The notes under the pieces: generated by a model | The model's database searches: none | What the model was told of the DNA's origin: nothing | Seen by the model: the letters and a program-made list of their open reading frames with translations, nothing else | Position numbers and translations under genes: made by a program | From: Acholeplasmataceae bacterium | Lineage (GTDB): Bacteria > Bacillota_I > Bacilli_A > Acholeplasmatales > Acholeplasmataceae | DNA length: 64,000 nt | Assembly (NCBI GenBank): GCA_021736335.1 | Contig: JAIPGC010000002.1 | Location: 1 to 64,000, forward strand | Direction: 5' to 3' | Part shown: positions 35,603-44,915 of the stretch, piece by piece | Layout: every line of letters begins with the position of its first letter | How positions within the stretch are numbered: the stretch's first letter is position 1

Positions 35603-36871
35603 TTATTTCTCCAATTTTTCTAATAAATACTTCTTGATTTTTGGTATCAATACTTCTTCTTGAATTTCAGTTTTTGTATCTTTGATAGCAACGACACCTT
35701 TTTGGTATTCTTCTTCACCTAAAATAATCAGATATTTTGCTCCAAGACGAAGTGCTTGCTTGAGTTGTCCCTTAAAGGCTTTTTGTGTGTAGTTGGTATC
35801 TGCTACCAAATTAGCTTTTCTTAATTCATATAAAATTTCAGTTGCAACAGTTCTTAATTCGTCTTTGAATACGATAACGAAAGCATCAAGTTCTCTTTCT
35901 TTTGCAAAACTCACGTTTTCAGCTTCCAAAGCCAGAAGCAATCTTTCCATACCAAAAGCAAATCCGATACCACCTAAATCAGGTCCACCAAGTTCTGAAA
36001 CAAGATTTTGATATCTACCGCCACCACCAAGTACGTTTTGAGCCCCAAAACCTTCGATATCAGCCTCTATTTCAAAAACTGTATGACTATAGTAATCTAA
36101 ACCACGAACGAGCTTAGGTGCGATTTCATAGCTAATTTTAGCAGCATTCAAATGATCAAGAACTTGCTTAAAATATGATCTAGATTCATGGCTTAGATAA
36201 TCTTGAGGTGTTGGTGCATTCTTAACTCTAACATTCTTTTGATCTACTTTGCAATCAAGAATTCTCAGTGGGTTCTTCGTCAATCTAACTTGACAGTCAT
36301 CACAAAGCTCACCAATATATGGAGTGAAATAAGTTTTTAGTGCTTCCTGGTAATTTGCTCTTGATGCTTCATCACCTAAACTATTAATTCTGACTCTAAC
36401 ACCTTTAAGTCCAAGTCTTTTAATAAAATCATAAGCTAAAATAATCATTTCAGCATCTAAAGCAGGATCGATTGCTCCTATTGCTTCAACACCAAATTGA
36501 TAAAATTGGCGATATCTTCCTTTTTGTGGTCTTTCATAACGGAAATTTGGTCCGATATAATAAACTTTTTCAAGTTCTTGGCTTGCATACATTTTGTTTT
36601 CAACATAACTTCTAATAATACCTGCTGTTCCTTCTGGTCTTAATGTCAATTTTCTATCACTACGATCATCAAAATCATAGGTCTCTTTAGTGACCATGTC
36701 AGAAAGTTCAGTGTGACGATGAAAAACATCACTGTATTCCATGATTGGTGTACGCATTTCTTTCATATTGTACAAACACAGTATGCTTCTTATCTTTTCT
36801 TCTAAAGCTTGCCAAAGATATGATTCATTTGGTAAAACATCATAAGTTCCTTTAACTTTGTTGATTGACAT
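35603..36871 (-). CDS. hisS: Histidyl-tRNA synthetase
   Basis: Class II synthetase of 422 residues, a dimer. Motif 1 includes RTPIMEYSDVF; motif 2 is FRYERPQKGRYRQFYQFGVEAIG; the histidine-binding LVRGLDYYSHTVFEI block and motif 3 GGIGFAFGMERLLLAL are intact, and a C-terminal anticodon-binding domain follows. It overlaps the GNAT gene by 20 bases, and both stand behind a T-box whose specifier region contains a His codon (CAC) overlapping an Asp codon (GAC). Confidence 0.96.
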   Translation of the reverse strand: MSINKVKGTYDVLPNESYLWQALEEKIRSILCLYNMKEMRTPIMEYSDVFHRHTELSDMVTKETYDFDDRSDRKLTLRPEGTAGIIRSYVENKMYASQELEKVYYIGPNFRYERPQKGRYRQFYQFGVEAIGAIDPALDAEMIILAYDFIKRLGLKGVRVRINSLGDEASRANYQEALKTYFTPYIGELCDDCQVRLTKNPLRILDCKVDQKNVRVKNAPTPQDYLSHESRSYFKQVLDHLNAAKISYEIAPKLVRGLDYYSHTVFEIEADIEGFGAQNVLGGGGRYQNLVSELGGPDLGGIGFAFGMERLLLALEAENVSFAKERELDAFVIVFKDELRTVATEILYELRKANLVADTNYTQKAFKGQLKQALRLGAKYLIILGEEEYQKGVVAIKDTKTEIQEEVLIPKIKKYLLEKLEK

Positions 36872-37430
36872 GATAGTCCTCCCTAGTTAGCTCATATGTG
36901 AGCAATTCATCTTTTAAAACTTGATCTCTTTTTTCTAATATGTACATCTCGGATTTTATATACTTGAACCCATTTTTTAAAATGACCTTTTGACTGGCTA
37001 CATTTTTCTTCAAATGCTTAATTCGTATCAAATCATAATCAAGATAATCAAAACCGATTTGAATTAATCGATTCAATGCCTTGGACATGATACCTTGATT
37101 CCAATAATCCTTATGGATTACAAATCCAACTTCAGCACCATTTACATTAATTATTTTACTATGAAAATCAATAGTACCTATCATTTTTGATTTTTTTAAA
37201 TCAATGACTGCGTAACCTCTTGGTAATCCTTCTTTTATTCTTGGATAAAAAATGGTCTGAATTGATTTCTTAGCTTCAACGGGCATAATGAATGGACCCC
37301 AATTTAAAAATTGAGTGACTTCTGGATCTTTACCATATTCATACATGTCTTTTGCATCGGATTTTTTGATTGTTCTCAGACAATAATCATCAAAATATAC
37401 CGATGGCATACGCTTATATAACTTTTTCAT
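36852..37430 (-). CDS. GNAT-family N-acetyltransferase (RimJ/RimL-like)
   Basis: From the ATG at 37430 (TTGGAGC upstream) it has 192 residues; the track start at 37526 lies in the T-box. The fold shows LRTIKKSDAKDMYEYGKDPEVTQFLNWGPF at the start and the acetyl-CoA binding NQGIMSKALNRLIQIGF, then NVASQKVILKNGFKYI, as in RimJ/RimL ribosomal-protein acetyltransferases. It is the first gene of the T-box operon, before hisS. Its substrate (ribosomal protein, antibiotic or other amine) is unknown; control by uncharged tRNA suggests a link with translation. Confidence 0.82.
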   Translation of the reverse strand: MKKLYKRMPSVYFDDYCLRTIKKSDAKDMYEYGKDPEVTQFLNWGPFIMPVEAKKSIQTIFYPRIKEGLPRGYAVIDLKKSKMIGTIDFHSKIINVNGAEVGFVIHKDYWNQGIMSKALNRLIQIGFDYLDYDLIRIKHLKKNVASQKVILKNGFKYIKSEMYILEKRDQVLKDELLTYELTREDYHVNQQS

Positions 37431-37444
37431 TTTTTGCTCCAATA

Positions 37445-37477
37445 AAATAAAAACATCCTTAAAATATCTAAGGACGT
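37445..37477 (-). terminator. T-box terminator
   Basis: ACGTCCTTA, loop, TTAAGGATGT followed by TTTTATTTT on the minus strand. It competes with the antiterminator containing the T-box sequence. Confidence 0.88.
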
Positions 37478-37640
37478 AATTGTATACGCGGTACCACCTT
37501 AGTTCTAGAACATTTCTAGCCCTCATTAATATGTTGTCTCAAAAGGTGTCACAATTCATGATATCTTGGCACTTTCACTATCTGCCATCGCTAATAGAAA
37601 TCTATCGAATTCTTCCTTCTTCACAGACGATTCACTTACA
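37478..37640 (-). ncRNA. T-box riboswitch for GNAT-hisS-aspS operon
   Basis: The T-box sequence AAGGTGGTACCGCG (37500-37487) is complete. Stem I is in the preceding part, with a distal GGCA/TGCC hairpin (GATGGCAG..TGCCAAGA). On its descending side lies AATTGTGACACCTT, where GAC (Asp) is followed by A, as usual for specifiers, and CAC (His) overlaps it by one base (GACAC, 37550-37546). Uncharged tRNA would stabilise the antiterminator and let transcription into the synthetase genes. Confidence 0.93.
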
Positions 37641-37645
37641 TAAAC

Positions 37646-37674
37646 ATGATAACTTAATTTGATGTTTTTGTCAA
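37646..37674 (-). promoter_or_regulatory. Promoter of the T-box operon
   Basis: Perfect TTGACA (37674-37669), 17-base spacer, TATCAT (37651-37646). It directly abuts the dtd stop codon. Confidence 0.85.
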
Positions 37675-38109
37675 TTATATTTCGATGATGATTGTCACCG
37701 GTCCATCATTGATGGATTCTATTTTCATGTGTGCACCAAACATACCTTTTTCTACATGACATGAATCTCTTAAATAATCATTAAATAAATCATATAATTT
37801 CATGGCATGATCAGGCTTTGCTGCTTCAATGAATGATGGCCGATTATTCCCTTTAGTATCACCATATAATGTAAATTGAGAAATGGATAAAATCTGACCT
37901 TTTGCTTGTTCCAGATTCAAATTCATTTTCTCATTTTCATCCTCGAATATTCTCAGTGAAATAACTTTATTTGCCATTTTCAATACAGTTTTTTCATCAT
38001 CATTTTGATGAATGCCAACATAGATTAAGTATCCTTTATCAATTGATCCAACCACTTGCTGATCAACAATGACTTGAGCTTCAGTAACTCTTTGAACGAT
38101 ACATCTCAT
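37675..38109 (-). CDS. dtd: D-aminoacyl-tRNA deacylase
   Basis: Removes D-amino acids (and glycine from tRNA-Ala) from mischarged tRNA. The protein of 144 residues has the MRCIVQRVTEAQVIVDQQVVG start, the active-site SQFTLYGDTKGNNRPSF and the C-terminal NDGPVTIIIE (GP cis-Pro gate). It overlaps the rel stop by 4 bases (ATGA), completing an apt-rel-dtd unit. Confidence 0.95.
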   Translation of the reverse strand: MRCIVQRVTEAQVIVDQQVVGSIDKGYLIYVGIHQNDDEKTVLKMANKVISLRIFEDENEKMNLNLEQAKGQILSISQFTLYGDTKGNNRPSFIEAAKPDHAMKLYDLFNDYLRDSCHVEKGMFGAHMKIESINDGPVTIIIEI

Positions 38110-40283
38110 TTGAAATCTCTTTCTACGCTATATAGCTCACTTACTTTTCTTAAATTGACCATTAAAGATTGTAGTGACTGTGCATTATCAATTGACACCT
38201 TGATTCTAATGATGATTTCCATATTATTTGTAGTCATTGCATTTACTTCAGCAATTGAAACACTTGATGCATTAATGACTGTAACAACATCTGCTAGCAT
38301 GGTGGGTCTATTACCACCAACAACTTTAATCCATGTTGGATATTTTCTTGTTATCTTATTTGACCAAAAAGCTTCAATTAATCTTGTATCTTCAAATTGA
38401 CTGCAGTTTGGACAGAAAGTAGCATGTATCACAATACCACTTTGTTTGCTGACGTAACCTATGATTGAGTCACCTGGAATTGGAAGACAGCAATTAGCAA
38501 GTTTTAATTGAGGACTAGATAACCCTTCAATGACAACACCAGTTTCACTGTGTGTTGTTAATTGTCTTGTTGCTTTTTCCATCTGTCTTTGTAGCATCAA
38601 GTCCTTATCTACTTCTTGTCCTAATAACTTAGAAACAACAGTTTTTGGACTGATGATACCTTTACCTATCTCAAGATACAAGTCAGGGACAGATGTAACC
38701 ATGTTCTTTTCGAAATGCTTTTTAGCAAATTGATCATCTAAGGTTTCAGTTATCTTTTGAGATGACATTTCCCTTTCAAGCATTTCTTTACCCATGATGA
38801 TGATTTGATCACGGTTTTGTTTATTTAAAAAGCTCTTAATTTTATGTTTTGCGTGTGCAGATTTAGCGATTTTCATCCAGTCTTCGCTAGGACCGTATGA
38901 GTTTTTATTGATCTTTACACTTACTATATCACCTGTACTCAACGTGTGATCTAGAGTTACAATTCTATTGTTTACTAGTGCACCAACCATTTTATTGCCG
39001 ATATCTGTATGGATTCGATAAGCAAAGTCGATTGGTGTTGACCCCTTAGGTAGTTCAATAACTTCACCTTTAGGAGTAAATACATAAATATTAGCATCTA
39101 AGATGTCACCTTTGATTGTACCAACAAATTCTTCTGCTCCACCATCGGTTTCATCAACATCTTCACTCATCTTTAGCAACTCGCCATACCATTTGAGTTT
39201 TTGTGCAATTTCAAATTGTTCTTTTTCTTTTGAATATGTCTTATTTTCTTTATAAGCCCAATGTGCTGCAATCCCGTATTCAGCTATTTGATCCATTTCT
39301 GATGTTCTAATTTGTACCTCAAAAAGAGTTCCGTCATCTGAAAGAACGGTGGTATGAAGGGATTGATACATGTTAGGCTTAGGAACTGCTATATAGTCTT
39401 TAAATCGTCTTGGGATAGGTGTAAAGTTTGCATGAATGATACCTAAAGCCTGATAGCAAGTTTCAATACGATCAACGATGATTCTAACTGCAAGTAAGTC
39501 GTAGATATCTTCAAAAGCACGACTATCCTTAACCATTTTTTTGTAAATACTGAAAATATTCTTAATACGACCTTTGATTTCAAAATCATGAAGATCACTC
39601 ATAGTAAATAATTCAGTAATATTAGTAATGACATGATCAATAGATGCTTCTCTTTCAGTTCTTTTTGCTTGAATCATGTTGGAGACACGATAATACATCG
39701 GAGGATCAGTATATCTAAGTGAACGATCTTCCAATTCTGCTTTAATTCTGAAAATACCTAATCGATGTGCCAAAGGAGCATAAATATCTAGGGTCTCAGT
39801 CGCTATTTTATATTGTTTTTCTGGTGACATTGAATCAAGTGTTCTCACATTATGAAGTCTATCAGCAATTTTAATCAAAACAACCCTGATATCCTTTGCC
39901 ATTGCAAGCAACATTTTTTGATGATTATCAGCTTGACTTGCAGTAGTTGTAAATGAAAGTTTACCAATCTTAGTGACACCATCGACTAATTGTGCAATAT
40001 CTGAACCAAACATGGTTTCAACTTCTTTAAGAGTCAAAGAAGTATCTTCAACTGTATCATGAAGTAGAGCAGCTATTAATGTTGCTGGTCCAGCAGTTAA
40101 TTCTGCTAGAATTTTAGCAACAGCGATAGGGTGGGTAATATATGGTTCCCCACTTTTTCTCATTTGACCTTCGTGTTTATCCCGTGCTAAAACATAAGCC
40201 TTTTCAATGAGCTTAATGTCTGAGTCTCTTTTGATATAAGAGTCAAAAGATTCAAATAGGGATTGTAACAAAGGGTCATTCAT
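38106..40283 (-). CDS. rel: Bifunctional (p)ppGpp synthetase/hydrolase (Rel/SpoT family)
   Basis: Stringent-response enzyme of 725 residues. The hydrolase HD is intact (LIAALLHDTVEDTSLT, His75-Asp76), and the synthetase domain has RRFKDYIAVPKPNMYQSLHTTVL; RFKD (the RXKD form) is typical for bifunctional enzymes. A TGS domain (IYVFTPKGEVIELPKGSTPIDFAYRIHTDIGNKMVG), a Cys-rich helical/zinc-finger part (LANCCLPIPGD, FCPNC) and a C-terminal ACT domain follow. It ends with a 4-base overlap with dtd. Both activities are predicted functional. Confidence 0.96.
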   Translation of the reverse strand: MNDPLLQSLFESFDSYIKRDSDIKLIEKAYVLARDKHEGQMRKSGEPYITHPIAVAKILAELTAGPATLIAALLHDTVEDTSLTLKEVETMFGSDIAQLVDGVTKIGKLSFTTTASQADNHQKMLLAMAKDIRVVLIKIADRLHNVRTLDSMSPEKQYKIATETLDIYAPLAHRLGIFRIKAELEDRSLRYTDPPMYYRVSNMIQAKRTEREASIDHVITNITELFTMSDLHDFEIKGRIKNIFSIYKKMVKDSRAFEDIYDLLAVRIIVDRIETCYQALGIIHANFTPIPRRFKDYIAVPKPNMYQSLHTTVLSDDGTLFEVQIRTSEMDQIAEYGIAAHWAYKENKTYSKEKEQFEIAQKLKWYGELLKMSEDVDETDGGAEEFVGTIKGDILDANIYVFTPKGEVIELPKGSTPIDFAYRIHTDIGNKMVGALVNNRIVTLDHTLSTGDIVSVKINKNSYGPSEDWMKIAKSAHAKHKIKSFLNKQNRDQIIIMGKEMLEREMSSQKITETLDDQFAKKHFEKNMVTSVPDLYLEIGKGIISPKTVVSKLLGQEVDKDLMLQRQMEKATRQLTTHSETGVVIEGLSSPQLKLANCCLPIPGDSIIGYVSKQSGIVIHATFCPNCSQFEDTRLIEAFWSNKITRKYPTWIKVVGGNRPTMLADVVTVINASSVSIAEVNAMTTNNMEIIIRIKVSIDNAQSLQSLMVNLRKVSELYSVERDFK

Positions 40284-40295
40284 ATATCCACTTCC

Positions 40296-40808
40296 TTAAT
40301 AAGTAATTAGTGTTAATATATCATACTCTCCAAGTTTTTCTCTACCATTTAAATCTGATAGTTCAATCAAAAATGCAAGTCCAACGACTTCTCCTCCAAG
40401 TTTTTCTACCAATTGAATCGCAGCTTGGATGGTACCACCTGTAGCTAATAAGTCATCAACAATAAGGACTTTATCACCTTTTTTAACAGAATCAGCATGC
40501 ATACAAAGTTCATTCTTGCCATATTCTAGCTCATAAGTAACTTTGACCTCTTCTCTTGGAAGCTTACCAGGTTTTCTTACAGGAGCAAACCCAATACCTA
40601 AATTGGTTGCTACTGGGCAACCAAAAATAAATCCTCTTGCTTCAGGACCAACGATTAATGTTGCTTTTTTTTCGACAGCGAACTTTGTAAATTGATCAGC
40701 TGCATACTTGTATGCTTTACCACTGAGCATTAAAGGTGTGATGTCTCTAAATAAAATGCCTTTTATTGGAAAATCAGGTACATCTGCTATATAATCTTTT
40801 AAATTCAT
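40296..40808 (-). CDS. apt: Adenine phosphoribosyltransferase
   Basis: Salvages adenine to AMP with PRPP. The 170-residue protein has the PRPP loop [18 protein letters not shown], the flexible-loop [19 protein letters not shown], and the N-terminal [16 protein letters not shown]. It starts apt-rel-dtd, the usual Firmicutes order; recJ, normally upstream, is replaced here by the divergent rarA. A short hairpin-forming leader (GTCTT/AAGAC) lies upstream of the GGAGG site. Confidence 0.95.
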   Translation of the reverse strand: MNLKDYIADVPDFPIKGILFRDITPLMLSGKAYKYAADQFTKFAVEKKATLIVGPEARGFIFGCPVATNLGIGFAPVRKPGKLPREEVKVTYELEYGKNELCMHADSVKKGDKVLIVDDLLATGGTIQAAIQLVEKLGGEVVGLAFLIELSDLNGREKLGEYDILTLITY

Positions 40809-40896
40809 TTCGTTTCCTCCAAAGTGTCTTCTGTTAGAAAAAAGACGTATCTATTATCTATACCATTTTACTCTATTTTATAGTTTTAAGCAAGTA

Positions 40897-40905
40897 TGCT
40901 ATAAT
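40897..40905 (+). promoter_or_regulatory. Extended -10 promoter of rarA
   Basis: TGC-TATAAT with the -10 at 40900-40905, 16 bases before the start codon; the -35 is poor (TTTATA). Confidence 0.55.
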
Positions 40906-40921
40906 GTAAACGGGTGAGATA

Positions 40922-42154
40922 ATGAAGCCTTTAGCATATCGTATGAGACCACAAAAATTTGAAGATGTTTTTGGACAAGACCATCTGGTTGGCAAAGATG
41001 GTATTTTAGTTTCTATGCTTGAAAAAAAGAAACTATTATCGTTTATTCTATATGGTCCTCCTGGGACAGGAAAAACAACCATAGCTCAGTTGTTTGCAGC
41101 TCAATCGGGTCTTGATTACTATTTCTTTAATGCATCTACTGACAGCAAGGCAAAACTCAAAGATATTATAGATACGACTTCATATCATGATATACTGATT
41201 GTCATCGATGAAATCCATCGTATGAAAACTGATATCCAAGATTATTTATTGCCTTACATGGAAAATGGTAATGCAACGATTATTGGTCTTACGACATTAA
41301 ATCCATATCAAAGTATTAACATGGCTATTCGCTCAAGATGTCATCTTTACGAAGTGAAAAATTTAGATGATGAGGCTTTAGAAAAAGCTGTATTAAATGG
41401 CATCAGAGAATTAGATGTCGATATAAAGATTGAAAAAAATGCTTTATCTGCAATCGTCAGATATTCCAATCATGAAGTAAGAACAGCGCTTAACATCCTA
41501 GAAAGCGCATCTTTAGTTTTAAATGATGGGGATACACTGACTCCTCAAATCATTTATAGAATTGCTGGGAAAATCAATCATGATTTAGATGATCATGAAG
41601 ATCATTTTTATGATTTATTGAGTGCGCTTCAAAAATCAATTAGAGGATCTGATGTGGATGCTTCAATCCATTACCTAGCGCGTTTGATTACTTTAGGAGA
41701 TCTTCAAGCCATTATTAGAAGGCTTATAGTTATAGCCTACGAGGATATAGGATTAGCAAACCCTCTCATGGGAGGAAAAGTACTGAATGCTTGTGATAGT
41801 GCAATCAAAGTTGGTTTGCCAGAAGCTAGAATCATATTATCAGCTATAGTGATTGATATGGCAATATCACCAAAATCTAATACTGCTGTTGTTGCAATTG
41901 ATGATGCACTTCATGATTATGAAGAAAATGATTCAGGTTCTGTTCCTGATCATGCAAGCAACAGAAAGATCAAGCTCAATCCTGATATATATCACTATCC
42001 ACATAATGATCCTGATAGTGTCAATGATCAGTCCTATTTACCAGATAAGATCAAGTATAAAACCTATTATCATCCAAAGACAGAATCAAGTTATGAAAAG
42101 GCATTATCTGATCGTCTCAAAATGCTTGATAAAATTAAACATAAAAAAAGATAA
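40922..42154 (+). CDS. rarA: Replication-associated recombination protein A (RarA/MgsA)
   Basis: AAA+ ATPase acting at stalled forks, related to clamp loaders. The protein has 410 residues; Walker A is YGPPGTGKTTIAQL, Walker B VIDEIHRMKT, sensor 1 GLTTLNP. The C-terminal MgsA region is intact (SIHYLARLITLGDLQAIIRRLIVIAYEDIGLANP). GGTGAG serves as ribosome binding site. It is transcribed alone, divergent from apt, and ends in a bidirectional hairpin. Confidence 0.94.
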   Translation: MKPLAYRMRPQKFEDVFGQDHLVGKDGILVSMLEKKKLLSFILYGPPGTGKTTIAQLFAAQSGLDYYFFNASTDSKAKLKDIIDTTSYHDILIVIDEIHRMKTDIQDYLLPYMENGNATIIGLTTLNPYQSINMAIRSRCHLYEVKNLDDEALEKAVLNGIRELDVDIKIEKNALSAIVRYSNHEVRTALNILESASLVLNDGDTLTPQIIYRIAGKINHDLDDHEDHFYDLLSALQKSIRGSDVDASIHYLARLITLGDLQAIIRRLIVIAYEDIGLANPLMGGKVLNACDSAIKVGLPEARIILSAIVIDMAISPKSNTAVVAIDDALHDYEENDSGSVPDHASNRKIKLNPDIYHYPHNDPDSVNDQSYLPDKIKYKTYYHPKTESSYEKALSDRLKMLDKIKHKKR

Positions 42155-42159
42155 AAATA

Positions 42160-42204
42160 AAAAAGGTGAACTGACTTATTTCTAAGTCGTTAATCACCTT
42201 TTTT
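42160..42204. terminator. Bidirectional terminator between rarA and the GNAT gene
   Basis: AAAAAGGTGA ... TCACCTTTTT with an inner stem GACTTA/TAAGTC; A-tract left and T-tract right, so it can serve both converging genes. Confidence 0.88.
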
Positions 42205-43167
42205 TAATTCCTTGCGCATATTAGCCCAAGTCTTAACACATCTAAATCCTTCGGTTTCGTATATATGTCTCGCTTTATTATTCTCACCAGTGAAAATGCT
42301 CATATATTGTGCACCTATTTTTTTAAATGCCATACATAATGATGCAAATAACACAGATCCAGCACCTAATCCTCTTAAAGAAGAATGAACACCAATACCA
42401 GCAAAGTTACCTCTTCCGCTCTTTTGAACTGTCAGTGGCCCAGCAAAGCCGTATATTAACCCATTCTTTTCAACAATCAAGACATCATGCTTCAGCTTTT
42501 CATCTTGATTATTTTGAGTGATCTCTTTTCTCCAATGATCATTTTTTAAATCATCAAAAAGTGCTTCAAATCCTGAATGGATATTTGACTGATATAGTCT
42601 AATCTCAACGCTCAAAGCTTTAAGTTTGTTTCTTTTTTCTTCAATATCTGGACTGAATTGATAATCTTTTAATTTCATATAGTAAGCATTTTGGATAGCA
42701 AAATCAAAATAGGAGTTTTTCTGCAACAACTTATAATATGAACTATTGATCTCTACTCCAGGTACATTGGGATGGTCACTTGATAAAGTGCCTGGAATAA
42801 ACCATTCAAGATGAACAGGATTGAAAAAAGATATGTCAATTCTTTTTATTTGTTCATTTTTGATGAATTCATTTTCCATGAGTTCTAGCAATTTAGTTCC
42901 TATATGCTGTCTTCTACTAAGTATATTGACTAAAATGCAAGTTAAATATGCCACATTTGTATTTTTAACATAGGTACCACTAGCAAATCCTATGATGTCA
43001 TTTTTATCATATGCAATAAAGGAAATGATATCATAGTCATTTGTGCATGTGAAGAACTTGGATTCAATTTCCTTTTCTTCCATTTCTTTAAAAAGACTGT
43101 CTTTATGCTGATTCCAAAAACGATTTAAAGCTAATAAATCTTTATAAAGCATTTTTCTATAGTTCAT
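42190..43167 (-). CDS. Tandem GNAT-domain acetyltransferase-like protein
   Basis: Protein of 325 residues with two GNAT-like halves. The N-terminal half has IIGFASGTYVKNTNVAYLTCILVNILSRRQHIGTKLLELME; the C-terminal half has YGFAGPLTVQKSGRGNFAGIGVHSSLRGLGAGSVLFASLCMAFKKIGAQYMSIFTG and ARHIYETEGFRCVKTW. The acetyl-CoA binding loop (RRQHIG, RGLGAG) is present in both. AGGTGA precedes the ATG. It stands alone between convergent rarA and downstream-facing RNase J. The substrate is unknown. Confidence 0.8.
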   Translation of the reverse strand: MNYRKMLYKDLLALNRFWNQHKDSLFKEMEEKEIESKFFTCTNDYDIISFIAYDKNDIIGFASGTYVKNTNVAYLTCILVNILSRRQHIGTKLLELMENEFIKNEQIKRIDISFFNPVHLEWFIPGTLSSDHPNVPGVEINSSYYKLLQKNSYFDFAIQNAYYMKLKDYQFSPDIEEKRNKLKALSVEIRLYQSNIHSGFEALFDDLKNDHWRKEITQNNQDEKLKHDVLIVEKNGLIYGFAGPLTVQKSGRGNFAGIGVHSSLRGLGAGSVLFASLCMAFKKIGAQYMSIFTGENNKARHIYETEGFRCVKTWANMRKELKKGD

Positions 43168-43200
43168 CGTCTCACCTATAAACTTATTTTATCAAATCAT

Positions 43201-43234
43201 AAACAAAAAGGTGTAGTATAATCTATCACCTTTT
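43201..43234 (-). terminator. Terminator of RNase J gene
   Basis: AAAAGGTG ... CACCTTTT stem around an AT-rich loop, followed by TGTTT on the minus strand, just after the rnj stop. Confidence 0.72.
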
Positions 43235-43241
43235 GATTTTC

Positions 43242-44915
43242 TTATCCTTCTGTTGATATGATGACTGGAATTGTTATTGGACTTCTTCTAGTCTCTTGAT
43301 ATATAAAACGATTGACTTCATTTCTAACATCTCTTTTATATTCATTCCAGTTGATATATTTACCTTCTAAATGTTTCTTGCTGACTTCTAAGAACATCGT
43401 TCTTACTTTTTCTAACAATTCTTCAGATTCTTGAATGTAGACAAATCCACGGGTTACAATTTGCACTTCACCTAAAATAGTCTTAGTTTTAGGACTGACA
43501 TGAGCAACAATCAATAGCGCACCATCTTCAGCAAGTAATTCTCTATCTTTCATAACAAAGTCATTAACATCGCCAACTGCTGTACCATCTATCAGGATTT
43601 CTCCAATACTAATATCATTTCTTGATACATAAGCTTCCTTATCTTTGATGGTTAAAACATCACCATTATCTAATATAAAGACATTTTCTGGGTCATAACC
43701 AATGGCCATAGCTAATTTTTTAACACCATATTGATGTCTAAACTCACCAATTGTAGGAATGATATATTTAGGTTTAAGCAAATTCATCATCATTTTAAGC
43801 TCTTCAGCTGTTGCATGCGCAGATGTAAGCAATCTTTTATTGATCATCTGAACTTGGGCATCACTACGATATAGAGTATCTAATGTTCTAGCTGCCATTT
43901 TTTCAGTACCTGGAACAGGAGGTGTCATCAATATGACTGTATCTGCTTCAGTAATATGAATTAATCTATCTGTTTTTTTACACATTCTTTGTAGCATAAA
44001 GAATGGTTCATGTCTATTTCCGGTTACTAATGCTACAATATCATGATCGTCATTCTTATTTTTCTCGTCAATGTATCTTAAATTAACAAGTGATTCCTTG
44101 GGAATATTCAAATAACCATCCTCAATTGCTATATCAACGATGCGTTGTGCGCGTCTACCAATAATTGCAATTCGTTTATGATGAGACAAAGAAATGTCTA
44201 TGATTCGCTGTATTTTTTGTAAATCCGATGAAAATAACGAAACAATAATTCTACCATCGGCATTGGTATATACACTATTGAGTTTGTGCATGAGTGTATC
44301 ATTAACCCCACCAGTGAGTTCTAAGGTTGAGCCTAATGATTCTGTGAGTAAAGCTAAAACATTTTTTTCAGCCAATTCATTAATCTTTCTGAAATCTGTT
44401 TGATACTTGAGGTCTCCACTTTGATCAAACGTAAAATCACTGGTATAAACAATTGAACCATCTAGAGTATGGACAGCAATACCAACTGACTCAGGTATAG
44501 AATGTGTTGTGCTAAAAAAAGTTACTCTAACATTACCAAACTTGATGATGCTATTTTGAGAAATCGTATTCAATGTCAGATCTTCAAGATTATAATCTTC
44601 ATCTTTTAACATATCCATTACGACTTGCATCGTAAAATTAGTTGCATAAACAGGGACATTTAAATCCTTAAGTATATGAGGTAAAGCACTGATATGATCT
44701 TCGTGTGCATGTGACAGGAAAATACCACGAATGCGGTCCTTTGCACGTATTAAAATTCTATAATCGGGAATGATTTCATCAACCCCATAAAGCTCTGAAC
44801 TTGGATATTTTATACCAGCATCAAGGATGAATAGTTGTTTGTCTACTTCAATAACATACATATTCTTCCCATTTTCACCTAATCCGCCCAAAGCAAAAAA
44901 ACGAATTTCACTCAA
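43242..44915 (-). CDS. rnj: Ribonuclease J (metallo-beta-lactamase / beta-CASP)
   Basis: 5'-3' exo- and endonuclease that starts mRNA decay. It has 557 residues. The metal site is SHAHEDHISALPH (His69, His71, Asp73, His74); most relatives read HGHEDHIGG, so here Gly-to-Ala and GG-to-SA differ but metal ligands are kept. The beta-CASP region contains ALVTGNRHEP and the C-terminal domain ends in TRRSPITIPVI. The start is a TTG at 44915 with AAGGGAAGTGAT upstream, the same binding-site block as hemW. An extended -10 (TGGTATAAT) lies 38 bases upstream. Whether it is J1 or J2 type cannot be told. Confidence 0.92.
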   Translation of the reverse strand: MSEIRFFALGGLGENGKNMYVIEVDKQLFILDAGIKYPSSELYGVDEIIPDYRILIRAKDRIRGIFLSHAHEDHISALPHILKDLNVPVYATNFTMQVVMDMLKDEDYNLEDLTLNTISQNSIIKFGNVRVTFFSTTHSIPESVGIAVHTLDGSIVYTSDFTFDQSGDLKYQTDFRKINELAEKNVLALLTESLGSTLELTGGVNDTLMHKLNSVYTNADGRIIVSLFSSDLQKIQRIIDISLSHHKRIAIIGRRAQRIVDIAIEDGYLNIPKESLVNLRYIDEKNKNDDHDIVALVTGNRHEPFFMLQRMCKKTDRLIHITEADTVILMTPPVPGTEKMAARTLDTLYRSDAQVQMINKRLLTSAHATAEELKMMMNLLKPKYIIPTIGEFRHQYGVKKLAMAIGYDPENVFILDNGDVLTIKDKEAYVSRNDISIGEILIDGTAVGDVNDFVMKDRELLAEDGALLIVAHVSPKTKTILGEVQIVTRGFVYIQESEELLEKVRTMFLEVSKKHLEGKYINWNEYKRDVRNEVNRFIYQETRRSPITIPVIISTEG

